NCBI GenBank assembly: GCA_041736675.1
Contig: JBGSTD010000057.1
Location: forward strand, 1 to 64,000
DNA length: 64,000 nt
Source of the DNA: Salaquimonas sp041736675
GTDB lineage: Bacteria; Pseudomonadota; Alphaproteobacteria; Rhizobiales; Rhizobiaceae
Direction: 5' to 3'
Below are positions 53,245 to 61,416 of this stretch, piece by piece. The notes under the pieces are model-generated. The model did no database searches. It was not told the origin of the DNA and worked only from the letters and a program-made list of their open reading frames with translations. Positions within the stretch are counted from its first letter, which is position 1; the number at the start of each line of letters is the position of its first letter. Made by a program: the position numbers and the translations under genes.

Positions 53245-54720
53245 TTACGGTCTTTGCCCTACTGCCCGGCCGAGCCCGTCAGGTATTGGCAATTTGGCAT
53301 GGGTCTTCGCAAATTTCTCCAGCGCCTTCAAAACATGAGGTGAGGGTTCGCAGGCCGAGCGCGTCTTCAGTGACACATGCAAAAGCATATGCTCGCCCGT
53401 TGCCAGCAGACGTCCGTCCTGATGGCGCAGCCAGTGGAAGACATGCATCTTCTTGCCCTTTCCTTCAATCACCTGGGTCTCGGCATAGATCGGCTCATTG
53501 ACCCGAACTTCATCGAGATGGCGGATATGGGTTTCGACTGTGAAATACGAACCGCCCGATGCAATGTAATCAGCATCCACGCCACACATCCGCATGAATG
53601 TATCCGTGGCATCGCCGAAGCATTGAAGATAGCGTGCCTCATTCATGTGGTTGTTATAATCCGTCCAGTCCGGCGGCACCCGCCGTTCCATAGTCCGGAT
53701 CGGCCTGGAGATATCCGCTTTGCCAGCCTTGCCGGCTTTCTTTGCGCCAGCATCAAACAGCTTTTTCTCGTAATCAGCCAAAACCTGGCCCGCGCCCCAG
53801 TCATTGGCCTTGAGTGCTTGCTGGATGGCGATCAGGTTATCGTCACGGATACGTTCCAGTTCGCGGATGCTGTGATGTCCTGACTGTTCATCGGACTGAC
53901 CGGCAATCAGGTCGACCAGTTCGTCATTATATTCCGGAACATCCATCAGCTTGGTCCACGGCCAGGTCAGGCACGGACCGAACTGCGCGAGGAAATGGCG
54001 CATGCCGGCTTCTCCGCCCGCCACACGGTAGGTCTCGAACACACCCATCTGGGCATAGCGAAGACCAAAGCCGAAGCGCACGATATCATCCAGTTCCTGG
54101 GTCGTCGTGATGCCGTCCTTGATCAGCCAGAGCGATTCGCGCCAGATGGCTTCGAGCAGTCGGTCGGCAACAAAAGCCTCGATTTCCTTTTTCACATGGA
54201 TCGGCTTCATGCCAATCGAAGCGTAAAACTTCATCGCCTTGGCGATAACACTCTTGGAGGTTTTCTTGCCGCCAACTATTTCCACTACTGGCAAGAGATA
54301 AACCGGATTGAATGGATGGGCGACAAAAATCCTGCCCGGCTTCTTCATTTTCGCCTGCAGATCACTCGGCATAATGCCTGAGGTGGACGAGGCAATCAGC
54401 GCAGTATCAGGCGCGCTCTTTTCAATTTCCGCATAGACAGACTGCTTGATGTCGAGCCGTTCAGGTACGCTTTCGACAATCAGTTCAGCCTCTTTGACCG
54501 CCGCGGCAATCGACTTCACATATTTGATTTTTCCCTTGGCAGGACGCTGGGCCATGGTCAATTTGGCATAGGCGCGGTCAGCATTGTCGAGGACTGCCTG
54601 CATCTTTTGCTCGGCATCAGGCGCCGGATCATAGATCGCAATGTCTATGCCGTTTTCGATCAGCCTTGCAGCCCATCCTGCTCCAATAACACCACCACCA
54701 ATAATTGCTGCCTTTTTCAT
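53245..54720 (-). CDS. lcdH: L-carnitine dehydrogenase fused to betainyl-CoA thioesterase
   Basis: A 491-residue fusion. Residues 1-320 are a 3-hydroxyacyl-CoA dehydrogenase-like L-carnitine dehydrogenase: NAD motif GGGVIGAGWAARL at 8-20, catalytic His in VAHPFNPVYLLPVVEIVGG and WRESLWLIKDGITT. After a Lys/Ala-rich linker (325-340) residues 342-480 are a hot-dog thioesterase (RRVPPDWTDYNNHMNEARYL, FTVETHIRHLDEVRV). The same fusion is known in Sinorhizobium-type carnitine degraders, where it oxidises carnitine to 3-dehydrocarnitine and hydrolyses betainyl-CoA to glycine betaine. Its ATG overlaps the BKACE stop (ATGA). Confidence 0.95.
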   Translation of the reverse strand: MKKAAIIGGGVIGAGWAARLIENGIDIAIYDPAPDAEQKMQAVLDNADRAYAKLTMAQRPAKGKIKYVKSIAAAVKEAELIVESVPERLDIKQSVYAEIEKSAPDTALIASSTSGIMPSDLQAKMKKPGRIFVAHPFNPVYLLPVVEIVGGKKTSKSVIAKAMKFYASIGMKPIHVKKEIEAFVADRLLEAIWRESLWLIKDGITTTQELDDIVRFGFGLRYAQMGVFETYRVAGGEAGMRHFLAQFGPCLTWPWTKLMDVPEYNDELVDLIAGQSDEQSGHHSIRELERIRDDNLIAIQQALKANDWGAGQVLADYEKKLFDAGAKKAGKAGKADISRPIRTMERRVPPDWTDYNNHMNEARYLQCFGDATDTFMRMCGVDADYIASGGSYFTVETHIRHLDEVRVNEPIYAETQVIEGKGKKMHVFHWLRHQDGRLLATGEHMLLHVSLKTRSACEPSPHVLKALEKFAKTHAKLPIPDGLGRAVGQRP

Positions 54721-55631
54721 GATCTCGGAGCTCTCTTTGTCAAATTCAGTTTCTTGCGAACTTCCTCAGGTCCGATGACCTTCGCACCCATGTTTTCAAT
54801 TACGTTGACTGCGCGCTCGACGAGTTGCGCGTTTGTCGCCAATACACCCTTGTCGAGCCATAGATTGTCCTCGAGACCCACACGAACATTGCCTCCCGCA
54901 AGGACAGCAGCTGCCACATAGGCCATCTGGTTTCGTCCAAGCGAAAAAGCCGACCAGTTCCACGTGTCTGGCACATTGTTGACCATTGCCATGAAGGTAT
55001 TGAGATCATCGGGTGCGCCCCAGGGAACGCCCATGCAAAGCTGCACCAAAGCATCAGGCGCGAGTACCCCTTCTTTTACAAGTTCTTTGGCAAACCACAA
55101 ATGACCTGTGTCAAAAGCCTCGATCTCCGGCTTTACGCCCAGTTCTGTCATCATCCGTCCCATGGCGCGCAGCATGCCCGGCGTATTGGTCATCACATAG
55201 TCGGCTTCGGCAAAATTCATTGTTCCGCAATCCAGCGTGCAGATTTCCGGCAGGCATACCGCGACATGCTCAACACGGTTGGTTGCCCCGCCCATATCGG
55301 TACCGGGATATTTGAGCGGCAGCGGATTTTCCGTGTCGCCAAAGATCATGTCTCCGCCCATGCCGGCTGTAAGGTTGAGGACAACATCCACGTCCGCATC
55401 ACGTATCCGCTCGGTCACTTCGCGGTACAAATGCACATCGCGGCGCGGCGCACCGCTTTCGGGGTCGCGCACATGACAATGTACAATGGCAGCGCCAGCC
55501 TTGGCCGCATCAATTGCCGATTTGGCAATCTGCTCTGGCGAACGCGGTACGTGCGGTGAGCGGTCCTGCGTCCCGCCCGATCCGGTGACAGCACAGGTGA
55601 TGAAAACCTCTCGGTTCATTTCCAACGGCAT
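54717..55631 (-). CDS. BKACE-family beta-keto acid cleavage enzyme (dehydrocarnitine cleavage)
   Basis: A 304-residue Zn enzyme (DUF849). Metal ligands are in VHCHVRDPESG (two His of HCH), with the DRSPHVPRSPEQIA loop, LNLTAGMGGD and EAFDTGHLWFAKELV. In carnitine degraders this family condenses 3-dehydrocarnitine with acetyl-CoA to give betainyl-CoA and acetoacetate. The ATG at 55631 is chosen because GGAGG stands eight bases upstream; the frame is open to 55712 but that part overlaps the promoter region. It is the first gene of the carnitine operon, divergent from the GlxA-type regulator across 88 bases. Confidence 0.93.
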   Translation of the reverse strand: MPLEMNREVFITCAVTGSGGTQDRSPHVPRSPEQIAKSAIDAAKAGAAIVHCHVRDPESGAPRRDVHLYREVTERIRDADVDVVLNLTAGMGGDMIFGDTENPLPLKYPGTDMGGATNRVEHVAVCLPEICTLDCGTMNFAEADYVMTNTPGMLRAMGRMMTELGVKPEIEAFDTGHLWFAKELVKEGVLAPDALVQLCMGVPWGAPDDLNTFMAMVNNVPDTWNWSAFSLGRNQMAYVAAAVLAGGNVRVGLEDNLWLDKGVLATNAQLVERAVNVIENMGAKVIGPEEVRKKLNLTKRAPRS

Positions 55632-55719
55632 TTGAAATCCTCCATGATATGGCAACCATTCTGCCTGTTTTAACCAATCCATAATTGACATTGATCGAAT
55701 TTTTTTTAACATTATTCGA

Positions 55720-56697
55720 ATGGCACTAAATCAAATCAAACCACCCATCGAAATAAGCATACTGGTTCTCGATGATTCAACCATGCTGACAGTCGCTTCT
55801 GTGATTGACCCTTTGCGGGCTGCCAACCGGCTGATCCGCCACCTCGCCGACCAGCCCTTGTACCGCTGGAGAATTTATTCGACGAAAGGCGGCCCGGTCA
55901 GACTGACCGGAGATTTTGAAATCAAGGCTGCGGGCGCATTTGATGAAATTGACAAGGGCAAATACCTGATCCTGATCGCCAGTTTCAATCAGGAAAAAAA
56001 TGCGGACCGCAAAATGCTGCAAACCCTCCGAAGAATCTCCGGCCGCTTTGATGCAATCTGTGCCGTAGAGGCAGGGCCGTGGTTGTTGGCAAGGGCTGGT
56101 CTTGCAACCCGGCACAGGGTCACCACCCATTGGGAAGATTTTGAGGAGTTAAGCCAGCGCGCACCAGACCTTGAAGTGGTTCAGGACCGGTTTGTCATCG
56201 ACCGCAGGATATGGACCTGCGGCGGTGCATCGCCTGCCCTCGACATGATGCTGAAACTCATAGAATTGAACCACGGCAAGACGCTGGCGCTGGAAGTCGC
56301 CAGTGTGTTCATCTATGACCAGACCCATGCCTCGAGTGACCCCCAACCCTCGCTATCGCTGGGACGGCTTGAAACCAGCGAACCGCGCCTTGCAGGTGCG
56401 GTGCGCCACATGGAGAGCAACCTTGAAGCGCCTCTTGCCGTCTCGGCAATCGCAGCCAGAATGCGGCTATCATCAAAGACGCTTGAAATTATTTTCCGCC
56501 AGCATCTCGGCATGACCCCGGGTGCCTACTACCTGAGGCTAAGGTTGATTGCCGCGCGAAAGATGGTGCTTGATACTTCTCTCGACATGCAGGAGGTTTC
56601 GCTTCGATGCGGCTTTAACTCATTGTCGGCATTTTCGAGAAGTTTCCGCAAAAACTACGGTTTGAGCCCTTTAAAACTGCGCATTCTCGCCCGCTGA
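55720..56697 (+). CDS. GlxA-family AraC regulator (CdhR-like)
   Basis: A 325-residue regulator. The N-terminal class I amidotransferase-like domain (about 10-190: EISILVLDDSTMLTVASVIDPLRAANRL in part, CAVEAGPWLLARAGL, RIWTCGGASPALDMMLKLI) lacks a standard catalytic triad role and probably binds the effector. The C-terminal AraC domain (220-325) has two helix-turn-helices (LAVSAIAARMRLSSKTLEIIF, MQEVSLRCGFNSLSAFSRSFRKNYG, in part). Related proteins, such as CdhR and GbdR of pseudomonads, activate carnitine and betaine catabolic genes. Divergent position next to the carnitine operon makes it the likely activator. Its stop overlaps the convergent transporter gene by 27 bases. Confidence 0.9.
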   Translation: MALNQIKPPIEISILVLDDSTMLTVASVIDPLRAANRLIRHLADQPLYRWRIYSTKGGPVRLTGDFEIKAAGAFDEIDKGKYLILIASFNQEKNADRKMLQTLRRISGRFDAICAVEAGPWLLARAGLATRHRVTTHWEDFEELSQRAPDLEVVQDRFVIDRRIWTCGGASPALDMMLKLIELNHGKTLALEVASVFIYDQTHASSDPQPSLSLGRLETSEPRLAGAVRHMESNLEAPLAVSAIAARMRLSSKTLEIIFRQHLGMTPGAYYLRLRLIAARKMVLDTSLDMQEVSLRCGFNSLSAFSRSFRKNYGLSPLKLRILAR

Positions 56698-57618
56698 GCG
56701 GTAAAGCCGGCCAAGGAGCATAGGCGTCAGATACATCGGTATCTGGTAGCAACCGATAAACAGAAGCATCGGATCGGTAACAGCTACCGGAAGGGCAGTC
56801 AGGAAAAGCGCAATGTTCCGGTTGCCTGCAACAATGGATAGCGCAACCCGCATTTTGCCGAACCGCTCGCTCCCCAGCAAATAAAAACCTGCGATCTGCA
56901 GTCCGAAATTGGCAACGAAGGCAGCCGTCAGATTGGCAGCGAATGCCGAGGGTTGATGTGTTATGGCGGGACCCACCGCAGTCATCAGTCCGATGACTAT
57001 ACTCATCATCATGATGGCAGACGCTCCATCCGCAGAGCGAATGACATGCACCGCCGCATCAGAAAAGAAAAGACGGCGGCAACCAAAACCGAGTGCCGCT
57101 GAAATGCCGATGACAAACAGCAGTTTTCCCGCTGGTACAAGCACGTCAGCGCCCGATCCAAGTTCCGGCAGCAGCCAGAATACCGGAATGACTGTCAAAG
57201 GTAGAAGCCCGGTACCGATCACCAAAAGACGCAGGGCCGGAGCCGGACTTGCACCACACAAAACCGAAAGATTGGGCGCACCGGAAATGGGTGCCCCGGC
57301 TGCCATCAGTACAATGGCGGCAGGGAGCACACCTTGCCATCCTGCCAACCGGAAAACGAAAAACAGAAAAACCGGAACGGCAATCTGAAAAACCAGAATC
57401 ACAAGGAGTGAAAAACGGAATTCCGCCGCCGCACCGATCGCCGCCTTTAGCCCTACCCGAAAGGCGGCAAAGAACAGCATGGCCATCATCATGTGCGGAA
57501 TAAAGGGTTTGAGGGCTACAGTCAGACCTGGAAATACGAGGGCGGTGATCAGTCCGGCAATCAACAGATATCGCCCTTTGAGCGCACACCAGCCGAGAAT
57601 TGTGTGGACCAGCCTCAT
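56671..57618 (-). CDS. SBF-like (bile acid:sodium symporter family) membrane protein
   Basis: A 315-residue inner-membrane protein with 8-10 hydrophobic segments, resembling the SBF/arsenite-permease-like superfamily (FKPFIPHMMMAMLFFAAFRVG-type helix, LMAAGAPISGAPNLSVLCG, VAGNRNIALFLTALP). The motif near GAPISGAPNLS and the second-half GNRNIALFL are reminiscent of the crossing helices of this family. The ATG at 57618 overlaps the TauE/SafE stop (ATGA); a start at 57645 is also open. It closes the second TRAP operon. Substrate unknown; organic anions are typical. Confidence 0.78.
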   Translation of the reverse strand: MRLVHTILGWCALKGRYLLIAGLITALVFPGLTVALKPFIPHMMMAMLFFAAFRVGLKAAIGAAAEFRFSLLVILVFQIAVPVFLFFVFRLAGWQGVLPAAIVLMAAGAPISGAPNLSVLCGASPAPALRLLVIGTGLLPLTVIPVFWLLPELGSGADVLVPAGKLLFVIGISAALGFGCRRLFFSDAAVHVIRSADGASAIMMMSIVIGLMTAVGPAITHQPSAFAANLTAAFVANFGLQIAGFYLLGSERFGKMRVALSIVAGNRNIALFLTALPVAVTDPMLLFIGCYQIPMYLTPMLLGRLYRSAGENAQF

Positions 57619-58373
57619 GTCAGACCACGTATAATCAGCATGCATGCAGCGACAGCCGCGCTGCCAAGCAGGAAGGGCCGAAACCTCTTGTCAAAAAACG
57701 GGCGAAGACTGGGTCCGATCAGCACACCGGCAGCAAGCGCCGGGAGAAGTAGCACGGCCAGCATCGCATGGTGAAGGCTGACCTGCCCCGTGGTCGCCAA
57801 CACACAAAGTGTCACAAAAGAGCCCATCGCAAAATAGGTTTGCAACGTCGGACGGGCGTATGCCGCCTTCTGGTTTTGATAAACGACAGCCATGGGCGGC
57901 CCGCCAACACTGGTAATTGCCGCGGTGAACCCCGAAACAAGTCCCGCGATGCCAACGCTTTTCAACGTGAAGGGAATTTTGACGCCACTCACGGATATCA
58001 GGACAGCAAAGGCAATCAGCGAACCAAAAATCAACATGAATACCTTTTCGCCCGGAATCGCTGAGAGCACGAAAGCACCCGCAATACTGCCGAAAAACCT
58101 TCCCGAGACAGCATATTTCAATTCCTGCCACTGGACGCCTTTTCGCTCGCCCCAAAAGGCCGAAATGGACGTGCAAAAAGTCAGAAACAGAACAGGCACC
58201 GGAACAAAGCTGATATCGATCAGCGCCAGCAAAGGACCCGCTATCAGTCCGAACGCAATGCCAATTCCCACTTGTATACTGGTAGCAACCAGTATCACCA
58301 GTGATGCCAGCAGCATCTGCACAAGAGTGTGTTCACCAAGCACTTCGATAAAAAGATCAGCAACAAACTGCAA
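57615..58373 (-). CDS. TauE/SafE-family exporter
   Basis: A 252-residue membrane protein with about eight hydrophobic segments and the internal two-fold repeat of the family (GIGIAFGLIAGPLLALIDISFVP; FTAAITSVGGPPMAVVYQNQKAA; ALAAGVLIGPSLRPFFDKRF, each in part). Members export sulfite, sulfoacetate or other organosulfonates and small anions. The start codon is TTG (58371-58373); no ATG lies near. It is 24 bases after the TRAP large permease gene and overlaps the SBF-like gene by four bases. A link of sulfonates with this operon is possible but unproven. Confidence 0.85.
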   Translation of the reverse strand: MQFVADLFIEVLGEHTLVQMLLASLVILVATSIQVGIGIAFGLIAGPLLALIDISFVPVPVLFLTFCTSISAFWGERKGVQWQELKYAVSGRFFGSIAGAFVLSAIPGEKVFMLIFGSLIAFAVLISVSGVKIPFTLKSVGIAGLVSGFTAAITSVGGPPMAVVYQNQKAAYARPTLQTYFAMGSFVTLCVLATTGQVSLHHAMLAVLLLPALAAGVLIGPSLRPFFDKRFRPFLLGSAAVAACMLIIRGLT

Positions 58374-58397
58374 TGGACTATCTCTGCTTGAGCCTCG

Positions 58398-59711
58398 TTA
58401 GCCTGACGGCTGTGAACGGATATTGTCCGGCAACCAGGTGGCAATTTCCGGAAAGGCGATCAGAATGAAAACCATCAGCACCATAATGGCAAACATCGGA
58501 AAGGCGGCCTTTGCGATATAATTCATCTGGTGATTTGTCATCCCCTGCAGCACAAACAGGTTGAACCCGATCGGCGGCGTAATTTGTGCCATCTCCACCA
58601 CGACAACAATGAAAATGCCAAACCAGATGAGATCGATTCCCGCCTGCCGCACCATTGGTTCAACAACGGCGATGGTTAGCACCACCGAAGATATGCCATC
58701 GAGAAAGCAACCAATAATGATGTAAAAAACAAGCAAGGCCATTAACAGTTCAAACCGTGTAAGACCCAATTCAGCGATCCATTCAGCCAACGCCCTCGGC
58801 AGACCGGTAAAACCCATGGCAAGGGACAAAAATGCAGCCCCAGCAAGAATCAGGGCAATCATCGCAGACGTTCTAGTTGCTCCCATCAAACTGTCACCAA
58901 AGGCATGCCAGCTAAGCGAACCCTGCATTCCGGCAAGGGCAAGCGAACCAAGCACGCCAAAGGCTGCAGCTTCAGTAGCTGTTGCGATACCAAGATACAT
59001 CGAACCAATCACGACGAAAATCAGCGCCAGCACGGGGATCAGGAAACGTGAATTTTTTACCCGCTCCGAAAAGCTCATATCTGGTTCCGCGTCAGGTTTG
59101 TACCCGGGCGAAATTTTGGAAAGGATCGCCACATAGGCCATGAACAGAAATGCCAAAACCAACCCCGGAACCACGCCGGCCATAAACAATTTGGTAATCG
59201 ACTCGTTTATGGTAACGCCATAGACAATCAGCGTCAGCGAAGGCGGTATCATCAGACCCAGCGTCGCAGCACCCGCAAGGGTTCCGATAATCAGGTGTTC
59301 GGGATAGTTGCGCTTTCTCAGTTCCGGGATCGACATTTTCCCGATTGTCGAAAGCGTTGCCGCTGACGAACCTGAAACTGCGGCAAAAACCGTGCAACCA
59401 ACAATATTGGTGTGAATAAGCCCGCCCGGCAGTTTGGCCATCCAAGGGGCCAGTCCTTTGAACATGTCCTCAGACAGGCGTGTTCGAAACAATATCTCAC
59501 CCATCCAAATAAACATCGGCAGTGCGGTCAGCGTCCAGGACGAGGAAGCAGACCAGATCGTGGTCATCATTGCATCACCGGCAGGACGGCTGGTGAACAA
59601 TTCCATACCTACAAAGGCAACACCCAATAGGGCAAGGCCCACCCAAACGCCCGAACCAAGCAAAAGAAAAAGCACAAAGAGAATAATGCCGGTGGCGTAA
59701 AATTGTTCCAT
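58398..59711 (-). CDS. TRAP transporter large permease (DctM)
   Basis: A 437-residue membrane protein of normal DctM length. Signatures include ALPMFIWMGEILFRTRLSEDMF, LPGGLIHTNIVGCTVFAAVSGSSAATLSTIGKM (in part), LAGAATLGLMIPPSLTLIVYG and ITPPIGFNLFVLQGM. It is the sodium-dependent transport subunit. The ATG at 59711 follows the dctQ stop by three bases; a TTG just before it is skipped. Unlike the other TRAP permease in this window it has no C-terminal extension. Confidence 0.95.
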   Translation of the reverse strand: MEQFYATGIILFVLFLLLGSGVWVGLALLGVAFVGMELFTSRPAGDAMMTTIWSASSSWTLTALPMFIWMGEILFRTRLSEDMFKGLAPWMAKLPGGLIHTNIVGCTVFAAVSGSSAATLSTIGKMSIPELRKRNYPEHLIIGTLAGAATLGLMIPPSLTLIVYGVTINESITKLFMAGVVPGLVLAFLFMAYVAILSKISPGYKPDAEPDMSFSERVKNSRFLIPVLALIFVVIGSMYLGIATATEAAAFGVLGSLALAGMQGSLSWHAFGDSLMGATRTSAMIALILAGAAFLSLAMGFTGLPRALAEWIAELGLTRFELLMALLVFYIIIGCFLDGISSVVLTIAVVEPMVRQAGIDLIWFGIFIVVVVEMAQITPPIGFNLFVLQGMTNHQMNYIAKAAFPMFAIMVLMVFILIAFPEIATWLPDNIRSQPSG

Positions 59712-59714
59712 CAA

Positions 59715-60224
59715 TCAGACCTCGGGCCCTTGCAGCTCTTGCTGGCGGATATTGTCCTTGCGACTAACGATGAGGCAATAAAGGTTGTCCCAGAAACAGA
59801 TTGCGAGAAGGATCGCGCCAAAGGCGACAGGCATTTGCACAATCCATATGGGGGTTGCGTCCTGGCCCTGGCTTACATCGTTGAACTTGATCGACCAGTA
59901 GATTGCCTTGACTGCGTACCAGGCGAGATAACTCGACGCTGCTGTGCCGATTAGCATGCACCACACTTCAAGCCAGAAGCCCCTGCTTCCAAGGGCGTTC
60001 AAAACAAGGCTGACTCGGATATGGGCACCCGAGTTAAGCGCATAGGCAAAGGCGAGAAACGACGAGGCAGCCATCAGATAGCCAGCATAGGCTGTTGAAC
60101 CGGGAAACGGGATGGAAAACCACCGTGCCAGCATCTGAAGGACTATAACGCACAAAATTGCCAATAGGCAAAAGGCTGCAAGAACGCCGCTCATCAAATA
60201 CAGTCGATCAAGAAAACTGCGCAT
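59715..60224 (-). CDS. TRAP transporter small permease (DctQ)
   Basis: A 169-residue protein with four membrane helices (MSGVLAAFCLLAILCVIVLQMLARWF in part, YAGYLMAASSFLAFAYALNSGAHIRVSLVL in part, VWCMLIGTAASSYLAWYAV, MPVAFGAILLAICFWDNLY). The HIRVSLVL block is the DctQ signature. Normal length. Stops next to the DctM start, so translation is coupled. Confidence 0.93.
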   Translation of the reverse strand: MRSFLDRLYLMSGVLAAFCLLAILCVIVLQMLARWFSIPFPGSTAYAGYLMAASSFLAFAYALNSGAHIRVSLVLNALGSRGFWLEVWCMLIGTAASSYLAWYAVKAIYWSIKFNDVSQGQDATPIWIVQMPVAFGAILLAICFWDNLYCLIVSRKDNIRQQELQGPEV

Positions 60225-60311
60225 GGACGGCCCTCATTTTCGACTAGGTGGATTGATCGGCCCGGCCCGGTCCCGGATTTGCGGAAAAAGACCTGCTGCC
60301 GGGTTGAAACA

Positions 60312-60329
60312 GCCCGGCTTTCGCCGGGC
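60312..60329 (-). terminator. Intercistronic hairpin after the second dctP
   Basis: On the minus strand GCCCGGC, loop GAAA, GCCGGGC make a perfect 7-bp stem with a GNRA tetraloop, about 13 bases after the dctP stop and ahead of dctQ. Only TGTTTC follows, so it more likely stabilises the dctP mRNA or attenuates than fully terminates. Confidence 0.7.
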
Positions 60330-60341
60330 CGCAAATTAAAA

Positions 60342-61313
60342 CTACATTTTCTTGTATGCGTCCACTATCGCCTGACCATCGGCTCCTGCCTTTTCAAGCC
60401 ATTCCTTGGTCATGGTTTCGCCAAAACCCTTGAAATCCGCCTTCAGCTGATCGCTTGGAGGGGCAACCTTCATGCCGTTTTCAGCCAGTCCCTTCAGGTA
60501 AAAATCCGTGAGCTCAACGGCCTTGGCAAGACCGCTGGCAGCAGCAGCGGTTGCGCATTCTGTCAAGGCCGCCTTGGCATTGTCATCAAGAGCATTGAAA
60601 GCATCCTTGTTGGCAAAAACCACATTGCGCGGCAACCAGGCCTGAACATCATAGAAATTAGTCAGTTGCTCCCATACCTTGCTGTCGTAGCCGGTAGAAC
60701 CAGAGGAAATGAACGCCTCGGCAACGCCTGTCGCCAGCGCCTGCGAAAGTTCCGCAGCCTCAACCTGAACAGGAACCATTCCGGCCAGATCAGCAATTCG
60801 GCTGGTTGCGGCGTTGTAAGCACGGAACTTCACTCCTGAAAGATCGGCGACCGATGCCACATCCTTCTTTGTGTAAAGGCCTTGTGGCGGCCATGGCACA
60901 GCATAAAGATAAACGAGGTTTTCAGCGTCGAGTGCAGCCTGCAGCTTTTCAGCACCAGCTTTCCAAAGCTTCTCGGATTCATCATAGGAGGTGGCAAGGA
61001 ACGGGACTGAATCTAGACCATAAAGCGGGTTTTCATTGGCATGAGCAGAAATCAGGCGCTCACCGATGCTTGCCTGGCCTGTTTGGACAGCTTTCTTGAT
61101 GTCGCCGCCCTTGAACAGAGAACCCCCCGGATGGGTTACCAGTTCAAGTCCGACACCCTTGTCTGTCACGCATTTTGCAAATGTTGCACCATTTTCCGAA
61201 TGAAAATTGGTCGCCGGATACGCCATCGGCATATCCCATTTTTCAGCCGAAGCTGCAGAAACAGTTGCTCCTGTCATGGCCAATCCGGCCAAAATTGTCT
61301 TGAGAAGTCTCAT
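60342..61313 (-). CDS. TRAP periplasmic binding protein (DctP)
   Basis: A 323-residue solute receptor. Signal peptide 1-23 (LLKTILAGLAMTGATVSAASA), then the DctP fold with the substrate carboxylate arginine region DLSGVKFRAYNAATSRIADLAG (in part), VQVEAAELSQALATGVAEAFISSG and LPRNVVFANKDAFNAL. GGAGG stands before the ATG. The ligand cannot be read from the sequence; adjacency to a DadA-like oxidase and a racemase-type gene suggests a D- or other amino acid or a keto acid derived from it. It follows the oxidase gene by 103 bases. Confidence 0.92.
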   Translation of the reverse strand: MRLLKTILAGLAMTGATVSAASAEKWDMPMAYPATNFHSENGATFAKCVTDKGVGLELVTHPGGSLFKGGDIKKAVQTGQASIGERLISAHANENPLYGLDSVPFLATSYDESEKLWKAGAEKLQAALDAENLVYLYAVPWPPQGLYTKKDVASVADLSGVKFRAYNAATSRIADLAGMVPVQVEAAELSQALATGVAEAFISSGSTGYDSKVWEQLTNFYDVQAWLPRNVVFANKDAFNALDDNAKAALTECATAAAASGLAKAVELTDFYLKGLAENGMKVAPPSDQLKADFKGFGETMTKEWLEKAGADGQAIVDAYKKM

Positions 61314-61416
61314 GGTAGTACCTCCATTGCTGATTGCTGACAGACCCTTTTACAAGCGCCCCGCAGTTGTGTTTTCTCCCTAAGCCTCATAACACTGACG
61401 ATTTATCGATAAAATG

